A stretch of 23,229 nucleotides of DNA from a virus: the IMG/VR virus record IMGVR_UViG_3300036790_000807, positions 1 to 23,229 of that record; one strand, given 5' to 3'. This document shows positions 15,399-22,716 of this stretch, piece by piece. A model generated the notes under the pieces. It worked only from the letters and a program-made list of their open reading frames with translations. It was not told the origin of the DNA and made no database searches. Positions within the stretch are counted from its first letter, which is position 1, and the number at the start of each line of letters is the position of its first letter. Made by a program: the position numbers and the translations under genes.

Positions 15399-15548
15399 TC
15401 ACACTCCAGTTGCTGGCGGATTGGCCACCCGGACAACCGCATGTGCATGCTCACCATTGAGAATTTCAGAAATGCGCGCTGCGTCCGCTATGATATCGCC
15501 ACGAGAATAGGCTGCGAACGGCCTCACAACCACCAAATGGAATTTCAT
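15399..15548 (-). CDS. Small protein between head-tail joining gene and sheath (49 aa)
   Basis: An intact frame starts MKFHLVVVRPFAAYSRGDII and continues ADAARISEILNGEHAHAVVRV. It has GGAG five bases before the ATG and ends 5 bp before the sheath start. It fills an otherwise empty gap of about 160 bp in a packed operon. The pattern (VRPF..Y..GD.I.D...I..IL.GEHA..VVRV) resembles small proteins seen before sheath or tail genes of other phages. Function is unknown; a role in tail completion would fit the position. Confidence 0.72.
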   Translation of the reverse strand: MKFHLVVVRPFAAYSRGDIIADAARISEILNGEHAHAVVRVANPPATGV

Positions 15549-15561
15549 GATATCTCCAATG

Positions 15562-16371
15562 TCATACAAATAACTGCGCAGCGTTCAAAACAAGATCCCC
15601 GAACAGCATTCGAGGCTGTGATGCGCTCAATGTCGTGGCATATTCGACCATGTAGAGAAGATCTCGGCGGTACAGCAGCGCGTCTTGTGACTGGTCAAAC
15701 TCCAATGTACCCTCGTATAAAATTCGACCTTGCGTTCCGTCGGGTAGGTCGATGAACCGAACCGCTGCCAATACCTGATCGATGGCGATCGCTGCGCTGT
15801 CTCGGATGGCCGGAGTCGGGCACCAGCAGGTAATTCGGAAGCTTTGCTCCTGGCGTCGAGCTTCCTGAACAACGGGGCAATCGGCGACAATCCTGACATT
15901 CACATTAGCCGCTCCAATCAGTGACAGCGCCGTCCCTGATTGTTGCACGATCCAGTCGGCACGCGCGAGCGTAGCCAAATTTGCTGCGACGGCGGCTGGA
16001 GTGTCACTACTTTGGATCCGGTACGCGTAGGCATGCTCATCTGCAAGGATACCAGCAACCTGCCCAAGCGTTGCTGCTCCGCTGAACGTTACAGAATTTC
16101 CCGAGGCGACGGCGATCAGTGCCGGAGTGATGGCAGTACCTCGCCATTGCTGCGCATACCGCGTGGTATTTCTACCAGGTTCCCCCTTTGCAAATACCGT
16201 GACGTTGACGAGGCCCGCAGCAAGATCACTGTCGAGTGCAGCCGATTGCGGCCAGCCCCGATATATCCGACAATCCGATCCAACAGTGCTGGTTTCATAG
16301 TCACCATTCGGATAAAGTGCTGCGGCTGCAAGGTTTACCAGCACGTTCTCCACGTCTGACTGATCGGCCAT
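15562..16371 (-). CDS. Tail completion / terminator-like protein (269 aa)
   Basis: The N-terminus has VENVLVNLAAAALYPNGDYE and IYRGWPQSAALDSDLAAGLVNVTVF, and the C-terminus has TLEFDQSQDALLYRRDLLYMVEYATT. A protein ending in such a strand-rich YR(R)DL.Y.V.Y segment just before the tail genes suggests the tail terminator that caps the tube and joins it to the head. A middle part (residues about 95-190) is probably an insertion, making it longer than typical terminators. It begins with a TGATG overlap with the gene upstream. Confidence 0.6.
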   Translation of the reverse strand: MADQSDVENVLVNLAAAALYPNGDYETSTVGSDCRIYRGWPQSAALDSDLAAGLVNVTVFAKGEPGRNTTRYAQQWRGTAITPALIAVASGNSVTFSGAATLGQVAGILADEHAYAYRIQSSDTPAAVAANLATLARADWIVQQSGTALSLIGAANVNVRIVADCPVVQEARRQEQSFRITCWCPTPAIRDSAAIAIDQVLAAVRFIDLPDGTQGRILYEGTLEFDQSQDALLYRRDLLYMVEYATTLSASQPRMLFGDLVLNAAQLFV

Positions 16372-17018
16372 CAGGTGGTCACCTGCTTAACCGTCAAGCG
16401 CCAGCCAAGTTCGCTCAGCTCTGCCGCCATCACCACCGCATTGCGACCGAGGTCGTCCGACATGAGATCCGTAGGACGTAGGACCACTTCTGGCGACACA
16501 GGCAGCAGTACTGTCCAGTATGGCACAGTGCTATTATCGCTAGGCAAATTCACCAAAGGACGACCGCCGTTCGATGCAGTCACAACACTCGCTGGCCAGT
16601 TAATCATAAGCGGAGTCACGTTGGCCGCAGTTATCCCGCCATACGTGCTTGCGCCCGTGGTAGATGGAGTCTTCGGCCGATTGAAGCTCACCACGCGGTC
16701 GGCTCGGACACACAAGACCGGTAGCAACCTGTGCTGCGAGGCGATGAACCATGTACCCTCGTCCTGCACAAGATAGTCACCTGGCTGTGTATAGGCAGCG
16801 TCAAATATCCCATACCATAACGAATTACCGTAGAAGTTGGCACGAGCAAACCCGCCGCGAACGCTCATAAACGCCACATGTAATCTTAAAAACCGATTGG
16901 TGAGCGCCAAGGGATCCGCTGGACCGACAGGTCGGTACGCGTCGGTGGACACGCCAACGCGCCGGGCCGCAACATTGAGCCCCCACCGTACCCGATCCTC
17001 CAGCCGAACCGCATCCAT
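16371..17018 (-). CDS. Head-tail joining protein, probable head closure (215 aa)
   Basis: The protein lies between the connector-like gene and the terminator-like gene, the usual slot of the head-closure (stopper) protein. It contains FYGNSLWYGIFDAAYTQPGD, EGTWFIASQHRLLPVLCVRADRVVS (a pattern of neck proteins that handle a 'tested/measured' beta-barrel), and ends GRNAVVMAAELSELGWRLTV. No family can be named with certainty. Its stop overlaps the next start by one base. Confidence 0.5.
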   Translation of the reverse strand: MDAVRLEDRVRWGLNVAARRVGVSTDAYRPVGPADPLALTNRFLRLHVAFMSVRGGFARANFYGNSLWYGIFDAAYTQPGDYLVQDEGTWFIASQHRLLPVLCVRADRVVSFNRPKTPSTTGASTYGGITAANVTPLMINWPASVVTASNGGRPLVNLPSDNSTVPYWTVLLPVSPEVVLRPTDLMSDDLGRNAVVMAAELSELGWRLTVKQVTT

Positions 17019-17019
17019 A

Positions 17020-17397
17020 TCATACTACCAGCGAGATGCCGCGGTTCAGGAATTCTGGCCCAGGTTGCATGCCCAGGAAACCGCAAAGCCGGCGCCGCCA
17101 ATCGTCAAAGAGCAAGGTACGGTCGCGTGTCTCGCTATGGTTATGGGTCCACACCGCGGCCTGGTCTGTGTCAAGGTTCTCGCCTGAGTGGGGCACAGCA
17201 ATTTCCAACATTCTTAGTGTACCAAGGTATCTCCTCACGACCGCAAGTTCGGACTCGGAAAGGTTGTTCATGCGGAATTCGAGCAAGCCGTACGCTTGAT
17301 AGAAGCGCCATGTTTGCAGCCCATCCGGAGCCGCTCCGTACACCGGATAGCCACAAAACCGGCGCACATCCGTTTTCTCCGCATCCGTGAGGTCCAT
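17020..17397 (-). CDS. Head-tail connector/adaptor-like protein (125 aa)
   Basis: This is a short, mainly helical protein (DLTDAEKTDVRRFCGYPVYG, MNNLSESELAVVRRYLGTLRMLE, RDRTLLFDDWRRRLCGFLGM). The start MDLTDAEKTDVRRF is typical of adaptor proteins that bind below the portal (the SPP1 gp15 / HK97 gp6 slot), where helices and an extended C-terminal tail are expected. It starts with a TGATG overlap with the small gene before it. Function is inferred from position and length. Confidence 0.55.
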   Translation of the reverse strand: MDLTDAEKTDVRRFCGYPVYGAAPDGLQTWRFYQAYGLLEFRMNNLSESELAVVRRYLGTLRMLEIAVPHSGENLDTDQAAVWTHNHSETRDRTLLFDDWRRRLCGFLGMQPGPEFLNRGISLVV

Positions 17398-17705
17398 CAG
17401 ATGAACGAACCGTCGCCACGACTAAACAACACGCTACCCGTCCCGGTAACGAGTGTCGCTGCCGCATAACTTATCAGCGAGTTCACCGACAGCATCGCTC
17501 GGGTATTAGGTAGGACTGGCATGTCGGATGACGAGGCCGCAACGGATGGGTCACCACCAAAGCGGATATACGCCACCGACGCTGCCAGATTCGTCACGAC
17601 GACCGTCTCGCCTCCACCGGCAAGTTGAACGCTCGCCGACGCCGTGCTCCCGCTCACCGCTACCGTTCCTGTGGGACGGAACGGACTTGTTGATCCCATT
17701 GCCAT
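17397..17705 (-). CDS. Small beta-rich protein after the capsid gene (102 aa)
   Basis: Rich in Ser, Ala, Val and Thr, with VVVTNLAASVAYIRFGGDPS and PNTRAMLSVN, this looks like a compact beta barrel. Its position directly downstream of the major capsid gene suggests a head decoration or head-completion protein, but I do not recognise a family. AGGAAGG lies seven bases before the ATG at 17705; a second in-frame ATG is two codons later. It lies 21 bp from the capsid gene. Confidence 0.5.
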   Translation of the reverse strand: MAMGSTSPFRPTGTVAVSGSTASASVQLAGGGETVVVTNLAASVAYIRFGGDPSVAASSSDMPVLPNTRAMLSVNSLISYAAATLVTGTGSVLFSRGDGSFI

Positions 17706-17726
17706 GGTCGGACCTTCCTCGAATCC

Positions 17727-19049
17727 TCAGCCGATATGCTCGACAATCACTGCGCGCTTGAAGGCTGCGTTGGTCGCTGTCGGGATGGTCGTTGGATTGG
17801 TCGTCGTGTCGGACGGCGCGCAAAACCCACCAATCCAGTACCAAGACTGGGCAATGATCTGTTGCAGCCGGTCGATCGGCTCACGCGTCACCATTGCAAC
17901 GTTGTTCACGATGGATACGATTGAGTCCTTCGGGGCGACGTCATCGGCCCCCATTCCGGCGAAATCGCCCTCAACCAACGTGCCGCGTCCGCAGATCACC
18001 GGCCGGCGCACCATCAGGCCGGCCAGCGTCGGATGTGGCTGAACAAATGCCTCGGTAGTTGGAACAAAGCGGAGACCAAGAAAGTCGTTCGTCAATCCCT
18101 GCCGAAATACCTGATTGGCCGATGTCGCGCCCTGGAATAGCTGCTTGAAATCAGGGTCTGCAAACAACTGCCGTGCCGAGATGGGATCCAGATAGCAGTT
18201 ATAGACGCCATCGATTTCCGGCACGGCATTCGAGCGAAGTTTGGATACCGCATCGAGAAGACACGACATCGTAAGAGTGTCCCCGGCAACGATCAAGGAT
18301 GTATTTGACCGTTGAGACGGCCGGACGATTACAGATGCACTGGCTGCCGTGACGGTATTGCCCGCGGTGCCGTCGCTAACAGAGACATTGCCAGAAAATG
18401 TCAGTACACCTGAGACACCGTTCGGCGCGGTGGAAACGTTAGTTGCGTCGGCAGCGGCACCCGCCAGTGTGTAGGCATCAGCCCCAACGGTCACGGTCAG
18501 CGGACTGGTACTGCTCACTGACTGCTGCACGCCGTTGACAAAAGTCGTCTGAAATCCACGAATATCATCAACCGAGACCGCTGGACCGGCGCTGCCTAGC
18601 GTAATGCGGACCCGCGTATTGCCGCCAAAGTAAGCATTGAACAACGCATTTCGCGCCAGCTCGTCCAGACTGCGAGCCGCCTGCTCCCCATTGACATAGG
18701 CATTTTCGAGAAACTGTGATGCGATGCCAACTCGCGACGTGACCATGTTCAGGTCAGTGGTCGCCGCATAGTGATTTATTGTAATGGTGAATTGTTCGAC
18801 GCCCCAGTTTGTCGCCGTCAAACCGTTGTCAAAATTTGTGTTCGTGGCCGGAGGCAGCGGGATGGTTACCGTGGGTTTCAGGCCCGCACGGGTCTTGGTG
18901 AGCGTTTCACCAATACCAACAGCGATGTCCTCACGATCCGCGCACGCCCGGTAGCCGAGGCGTGACCGCAACGCCTGCTCGAATTCGCGCTCGAGGAATC
19001 CCTGCTGGATAATCGGTTGCAGCGCGGCGGGGAAGTTCTGAATTCCCAT
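17727..19049 (-). CDS. Major capsid protein, HK97-fold (N4-gp56-like?) (440 aa)
   Basis: This is the shell subunit. The N-terminus contains REFEQALRSRLGYRACADRED, the middle NHYAATTDLNMVTSRVGIASQFLENAYVNGEQAARSLDELARNALF (the long spine-helix type segment), and the C-terminus LDPISARQLFADPDFKQLF, FLGLRFVPTTEAFVQ, DSIVSIVNNVAMVTREPIDRLQQI and SWYWIGGFC. Residues about 155-255 are Ser/Thr/Val-rich and beta-like and probably an inserted domain on the outside of the capsid. AGGA lies seven bases before the ATG. There is no protease gene nearby, so maturation probably relies on the scaffold. The capsid role is secure; the subfamily is tentative. Confidence 0.85.
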   Translation of the reverse strand: MGIQNFPAALQPIIQQGFLEREFEQALRSRLGYRACADREDIAVGIGETLTKTRAGLKPTVTIPLPPATNTNFDNGLTATNWGVEQFTITINHYAATTDLNMVTSRVGIASQFLENAYVNGEQAARSLDELARNALFNAYFGGNTRVRITLGSAGPAVSVDDIRGFQTTFVNGVQQSVSSTSPLTVTVGADAYTLAGAAADATNVSTAPNGVSGVLTFSGNVSVSDGTAGNTVTAASASVIVRPSQRSNTSLIVAGDTLTMSCLLDAVSKLRSNAVPEIDGVYNCYLDPISARQLFADPDFKQLFQGATSANQVFRQGLTNDFLGLRFVPTTEAFVQPHPTLAGLMVRRPVICGRGTLVEGDFAGMGADDVAPKDSIVSIVNNVAMVTREPIDRLQQIIAQSWYWIGGFCAPSDTTTNPTTIPTATNAAFKRAVIVEHIG

Positions 19050-19106
19050 CGATCTTTCCTTTATCTATGTATGAGTCAAAATTTTCTTCAAATGCTTCCC
19101 GGCAGC

Positions 19107-19517
19107 TTACGAACGTTGCTTCAGCAATGCTGCTCGCGCAGTGCGATATTCCGCATCCGTCATTTCGGTCGCAAGCTTCTGTCGAAGCGGCTGCACTGGC
19201 GGAACGGCTGTTGCACTGGAGGAAGATGGTGCGCCGAACAGCCAAGGTTTGGCCTTTTTCAGTTGCGTCATGAGGTGCGCGGCTCCTTCCACCTCACCGT
19301 TTTCGTTGAGCTTCGCCGAGGTCAGGTCGAGTAACTTCAGCCCATCCAGGTCCACCATGCCGAATCGGAGCGCTTCAACCTTGAGTCCCGTAAGGATCAA
19401 GCGCGTATCGGCCTGCCGCTGCATGTCAGCAAGCTGGCGTTCCAGGGTCTCGGCGCGCTCACGCAACGCGGTAAGTGGATCATCAATGGATCCAATTTCA
19501 TTTGCAGGGCTATCCAT
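19107..19517 (-). CDS. Capsid scaffolding protein, GP20-like (136 aa)
   Basis: Residues 14-40 form a coiled coil (LTALRERAETLERQLADMQRQ). Then comes LKVEALRFGMVDLDGLKLLDLTSAKLNENGEVEGAAHLMTQLKKAKPWLFG, which follows the pattern of GP20-type scaffolds (aliphatic helix, D..LLDL, short NENGEVEG turn, then LK...PWLF). The C-terminus is charged and helical (DAEYRTARAALLKQR), the part that in scaffolds binds the coat. The position between portal and capsid is classic. It overlaps the portal stop by one base. Confidence 0.72.
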   Translation of the reverse strand: MDSPANEIGSIDDPLTALRERAETLERQLADMQRQADTRLILTGLKVEALRFGMVDLDGLKLLDLTSAKLNENGEVEGAAHLMTQLKKAKPWLFGAPSSSSATAVPPVQPLRQKLATEMTDAEYRTARAALLKQRS

Positions 19518-20932
19518 CAGACTTTCCTAGTTTCCTGATCAACCTTGATGCGCGCTAGCTCGGCTGGAACATCGTCAATGTCGTACGTCTTGGCAATTGC
19601 CTTTACCGCAGTTTCCCGACTTACGTATCCCGATGCGGCCAAGGTCGCGAGCGTCTGGGCGTCCTTCTGACGGTCATCAGCGCTCGGTGGATACCATCGG
19701 GGCCAAATCAGGGACAGCCGCGCGTTCGGATCTAGTGATGGAATCTGCCTGTCACCCGTACGAATTTGATAGGCTTGTGATGCCTTTAGGACCATGCGTG
19801 CAAGACGCAGCAACGCTATCTCGCCATACGTTACTCGCAGATTGTCCGCGAGCCAGAGAAGGCCCTGATTCATCATTTCCAATGCTCGGCCGGACTGAGA
19901 AACCGTTAACCTGTCCGCATTGGCCCGATTGCCATGCACGCTTTCCAAGGCTAGTTCGCGCAGCGTGCGTACATATTCAATGACTGCGGCCGAGGCTGTA
20001 CCTCCGATTTCCAGCAGCCTCGCATCGCCTTTTTCACTGACGACCAGGGCATTACCTGCCCCTTTCACGATCTCTCCGTCAGTGCCGACTGGTTCCTTGA
20101 TCAGAAGTGTCGGATCGCTACTGTACTTGAGTCCCCGGCCCGCCTGGCTGAGCTGGTAATCAATCTCGATCTGAGTCTCGATGGCGGTGCGAAAGGTGCA
20201 CGCGCCATCATTGAGATCTCCGGTTGCGGAAATGCCAGGCAGGTTCCTGACCCAGACGATCGGTACGCATCCGATCCCGTGGCGGACAGTTCGCACCTCA
20301 TCCAGTGCTCCCACTTCGTTGCTTTCAGTGGGCGTGGGGATGAACCACGACTCCCAATCCGTATCCCACGACCGCTGGAACCAGTAGTTACAACCGATGT
20401 CGGGAATATCGAAACCATTTGCAGCAAGCTGCGTTCCAGCGACCTTGTACCGCTCCGTCACAGACAAGAGGGTATCTGGTTCCTCCGGATCCCAGACGGG
20501 TAACAAATAGGTTGTGTCGAGAACATCAAAGAAGATACGGCCTCGAAGCAATCTCATCAGGATCGCGACGGATCCCACGGAGCCGCGAATCGCCGCCTCG
20601 GTCATGACCAGGTTAAGCCGCGTGTCGTGGGCAACGTCCGCCAGAGCAGTCCGCACGTTTTCGTCCGTGCAGTCGATCGTTGGGAAGTGACCCTCGCTGA
20701 ACAGTAGCGACACGCTGTCTTCTACCACCAGCCGACATAGGCCGTAGCGGATGCTCGGTCTACGTTTGCGCAGGGGAATGTACTCTCCACCGGCACTTCT
20801 CTCCTCATGAAATTCATACGGCAGCGTGTCGTACAACCGCCCATCCAGAACGCGACGCAAGATATCGAGAATCCGTACGCGTGGCGGGTAATCTGAGTCG
20901 AGTGGAATCTGGCTGCATATCGTATCAAACAT
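19517..20932 (-). CDS. Portal protein, SPP1 gp6-like (471 aa)
   Basis: This is the dodecameric channel in the capsid vertex through which DNA enters. Signs include YPPRVRILDILRRVLDGRLYD near the N-terminus, a LVVEDSVSLLFSEGHFP segment, and a C-terminal part with ETQIEIDYQLSQAGRGLKYSSDPTLLIKEP, REL ... ESVHGNRANADRLTVSQSGRALEMMNQGLLWL and LSLIWPRWYPPSADDRQKDAQTL, the pattern of the portal crown and stem. Length is in the family range. It follows the terminase after 44 bp. A TATAAT lies close upstream but a promoter is unlikely. The ribosome site before the ATG at 20932 is weak. Confidence 0.88.
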   Translation of the reverse strand: MFDTICSQIPLDSDYPPRVRILDILRRVLDGRLYDTLPYEFHEERSAGGEYIPLRKRRPSIRYGLCRLVVEDSVSLLFSEGHFPTIDCTDENVRTALADVAHDTRLNLVMTEAAIRGSVGSVAILMRLLRGRIFFDVLDTTYLLPVWDPEEPDTLLSVTERYKVAGTQLAANGFDIPDIGCNYWFQRSWDTDWESWFIPTPTESNEVGALDEVRTVRHGIGCVPIVWVRNLPGISATGDLNDGACTFRTAIETQIEIDYQLSQAGRGLKYSSDPTLLIKEPVGTDGEIVKGAGNALVVSEKGDARLLEIGGTASAAVIEYVRTLRELALESVHGNRANADRLTVSQSGRALEMMNQGLLWLADNLRVTYGEIALLRLARMVLKASQAYQIRTGDRQIPSLDPNARLSLIWPRWYPPSADDRQKDAQTLATLAASGYVSRETAVKAIAKTYDIDDVPAELARIKVDQETRKV

Positions 20933-20976
20933 CGGCGTTCACATTATATCCAATGGACGGAAGCGCATAATTTTTC

Positions 20977-22470
20977 TCAACGACCAATAAGGGGAAGCGA
21001 TATGCTTCGTGCGGGAGTACCAACGCGGGTCAGTTCCAAAAATGCGCGCGCAAACGCATCAACCTGATCATCCTTTCGACCGAATGGAAAGTCTCGCAGT
21101 TCTTCAATAAAGGCGTGATTCCACGCTGCACGCACGATTGCCACATTGCCAGCCTCTACTTGTGAGGCCGCAGGCGCCGCTCGTGTCTCCTTCGCCCCAG
21201 TCTCTCGGGACGACGTGACGTGGTACCCGGCAAGCCTGGCGGTCAGGTAGGCAACCTGACCCTTGCCGGCTTGACCTGGATCTTCCGGCAGGCTAATCTT
21301 GACTTTGCTTCCATCGCAGCGAGCCGCTGTTATGATCGACTCCTCGACTTGCCGTGGAGACCCACGCATCCTGATGACGTCGAGCACAGTGCATCGCCCC
21401 ACCTCATCGCACGTGACCTTGACGCCGACAGTCCAATCGGGGTCGGTGCCGCTTACCGCCACGCTCGCAGCCAAGTCCCAGGCGCGGATGACAGTTCCGG
21501 AAGCCCTCTCCGGTGGTGTGTCAATGAATGCCAGACGGTCCACGTCGAACAATGAGCCAGTATTCGGGCGTGGGGTCTGCTGAAACAGCGCCAGCCATGC
21601 TCGCTCTCCGAGAAGTGCACGCTTGCGTTGCAGCGCACTATCATTCTCCCACTCGGGCCACAGCGGCCCCTCGACGGACCGGCCCAGTGGATCCGTCTCT
21701 TCCGCGAGTGCCGGGAGCTTCAGAACCCTCCACTCCGCGGGAACCTGGTCCAGTAATCGGCCACCGATATCGTCCTCATGCCACCGGGTCATGACGAGGA
21801 CGACGCGAGCATTCGGTTTCAACCTGGTCGTTAAGTCCGAACGATACCAATCCCAGATGCCATTCCGCAGCGTCTGACTGTCCGCGTCAGCCCGCGACCT
21901 GATAGGATCGTCTATGATAGCGAGATCGGCGCGTCTTCCGATGACCGAGCCCCGCACGCCAACTGCATAATATTCGCCGCCGGACGTTGTCGTCCAGCTC
22001 GCATCCGCCCGAGTGTCCGGGGCAATGGAATAGCCTAGCCGGCTGGTATGTTCTGCGATGATACGGCGGGTCCGGCGCGCGAAGTACTCTGCAAGTTGTG
22101 CGGTATGCGTTGTAGCGATGATTGAACTATGAGGATGCTGAGTGAACCACCATGCTGGCAACAGAATTGAAACGTAGGTTGATTTCGCTGATCCGGGCGG
22201 CATCAAGATCATCAAGCGGTCAGTTTTACCGCGGCTGAGACACTCCAACTCCTCGAGCAGCAACCGATGATGTGCCGTAGGCTGCTGACCCAAGTCTCTG
22301 AGTGCCGACGTCACCCAATCCTGCAGACTGTGGCGAACGAGGCTTCTTCCCGAAATTTCGCCCCAATGCCTTATTGTATCTGAGCCTGCATGTTCGCGTT
22401 CAAGTGCAGGCCGCGTTTTCGGCGCCTGCACCGCGGTGGTCCGCAGCACCTCCATCGTAGTGATATTCAT
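20977..22470 (-). CDS. terL: Terminase large subunit (497 aa)
   Basis: This is the ATP-driven motor and nuclease that packages phage DNA. Walker A is at residues 91-98 (PPGSAKST, a terminase-type variant), Walker B is LAIIDDP (183-189), and a coupling-like MTRWHEDDIGG lies at about 227-237. The RNase H-like nuclease has an acidic AWDLA (Asp 332), LPEDPGQAGKG at about 394-404 and DDQVDAFA (467-474), the expected metal-binding set. Length is normal. The ATG at 22470 overlaps a possible 60-codon frame by ATGA; an internal ATG five codons later is a possible alternative, and neither has a good ribosome site. Confidence 0.94.
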   Translation of the reverse strand: MNITTMEVLRTTAVQAPKTRPALEREHAGSDTIRHWGEISGRSLVRHSLQDWVTSALRDLGQQPTAHHRLLLEELECLSRGKTDRLMILMPPGSAKSTYVSILLPAWWFTQHPHSSIIATTHTAQLAEYFARRTRRIIAEHTSRLGYSIAPDTRADASWTTTSGGEYYAVGVRGSVIGRRADLAIIDDPIRSRADADSQTLRNGIWDWYRSDLTTRLKPNARVVLVMTRWHEDDIGGRLLDQVPAEWRVLKLPALAEETDPLGRSVEGPLWPEWENDSALQRKRALLGERAWLALFQQTPRPNTGSLFDVDRLAFIDTPPERASGTVIRAWDLAASVAVSGTDPDWTVGVKVTCDEVGRCTVLDVIRMRGSPRQVEESIITAARCDGSKVKISLPEDPGQAGKGQVAYLTARLAGYHVTSSRETGAKETRAAPAASQVEAGNVAIVRAAWNHAFIEELRDFPFGRKDDQVDAFARAFLELTRVGTPARSISLPLIGR

Positions 22471-22649
22471 ACCTCAGAATGGGGTGAATGGGCAAGCGTT
22501 TTTTCCTTTCTGGGGATATCTTTCTTTGCAACCGTCCCCGAGCTGCCGGGACCCGGTTGGGTGGCGGATGTTCCCCCATGCGCCGATGTACTGCGCTGGA
22601 GGTTCTGTATCACGCCGAGGAATTCACGGAGTTTGACGCTCTTTTCCAC
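22467..22649 (-). CDS. Possible small gene just upstream of terminase (60 aa, doubtful)
   Basis: The frame begins with GTG at 22649 and ends inside the terminase start (ATGA), which would couple the two. The product (VKLREFLGVIQNLQRS ... KKDIPRKEKTLAHSPH) has a short helix and then a basic, Pro- and Ser-rich tail. There is no ribosome site before the GTG and no resemblance to known small terminase subunits. A packaging or leader role is possible; chance is equally likely. Confidence 0.25.
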   Translation of the reverse strand: MEKSVKLREFLGVIQNLQRSTSAHGGTSATQPGPGSSGTVAKKDIPRKEKTLAHSPHSEV

Positions 22650-22716
22650 ACACGACCAGAGGCAGACCGTCTAGCATTGTGCATCGAGATGCCGTTCAAC
22701 CGTCCGGAGGGGTCGA
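22471..22716. other. Divergent intergenic region between terminase and receiver-like gene
   Basis: About 250 bp separate the two oppositely oriented genes. Promoters for the leftward late operon and for the rightward gene should lie here if both start here. I see no convincing -35/-10 pair on either strand and no terminator or attachment-like repeat. A TTGACG at 22633-22638 has no -10 at the right distance. The doubtful 60-codon frame covers part of the region. Confidence 0.5.

Noticed and set aside
19060-19090. TTGACT and AT-rich stretch before the capsid gene as a capsid promoter
   Set aside because: No -10 with correct spacing could be placed; the gap is better explained by the capsid ribosome site AGGA.
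20943-20948. Perfect TATAAT (minus strand) just before the portal gene
   Set aside because: No acceptable -35 lies 16-18 bases upstream, and the start of transcription would fall at the portal ATG itself, leaving no leader.
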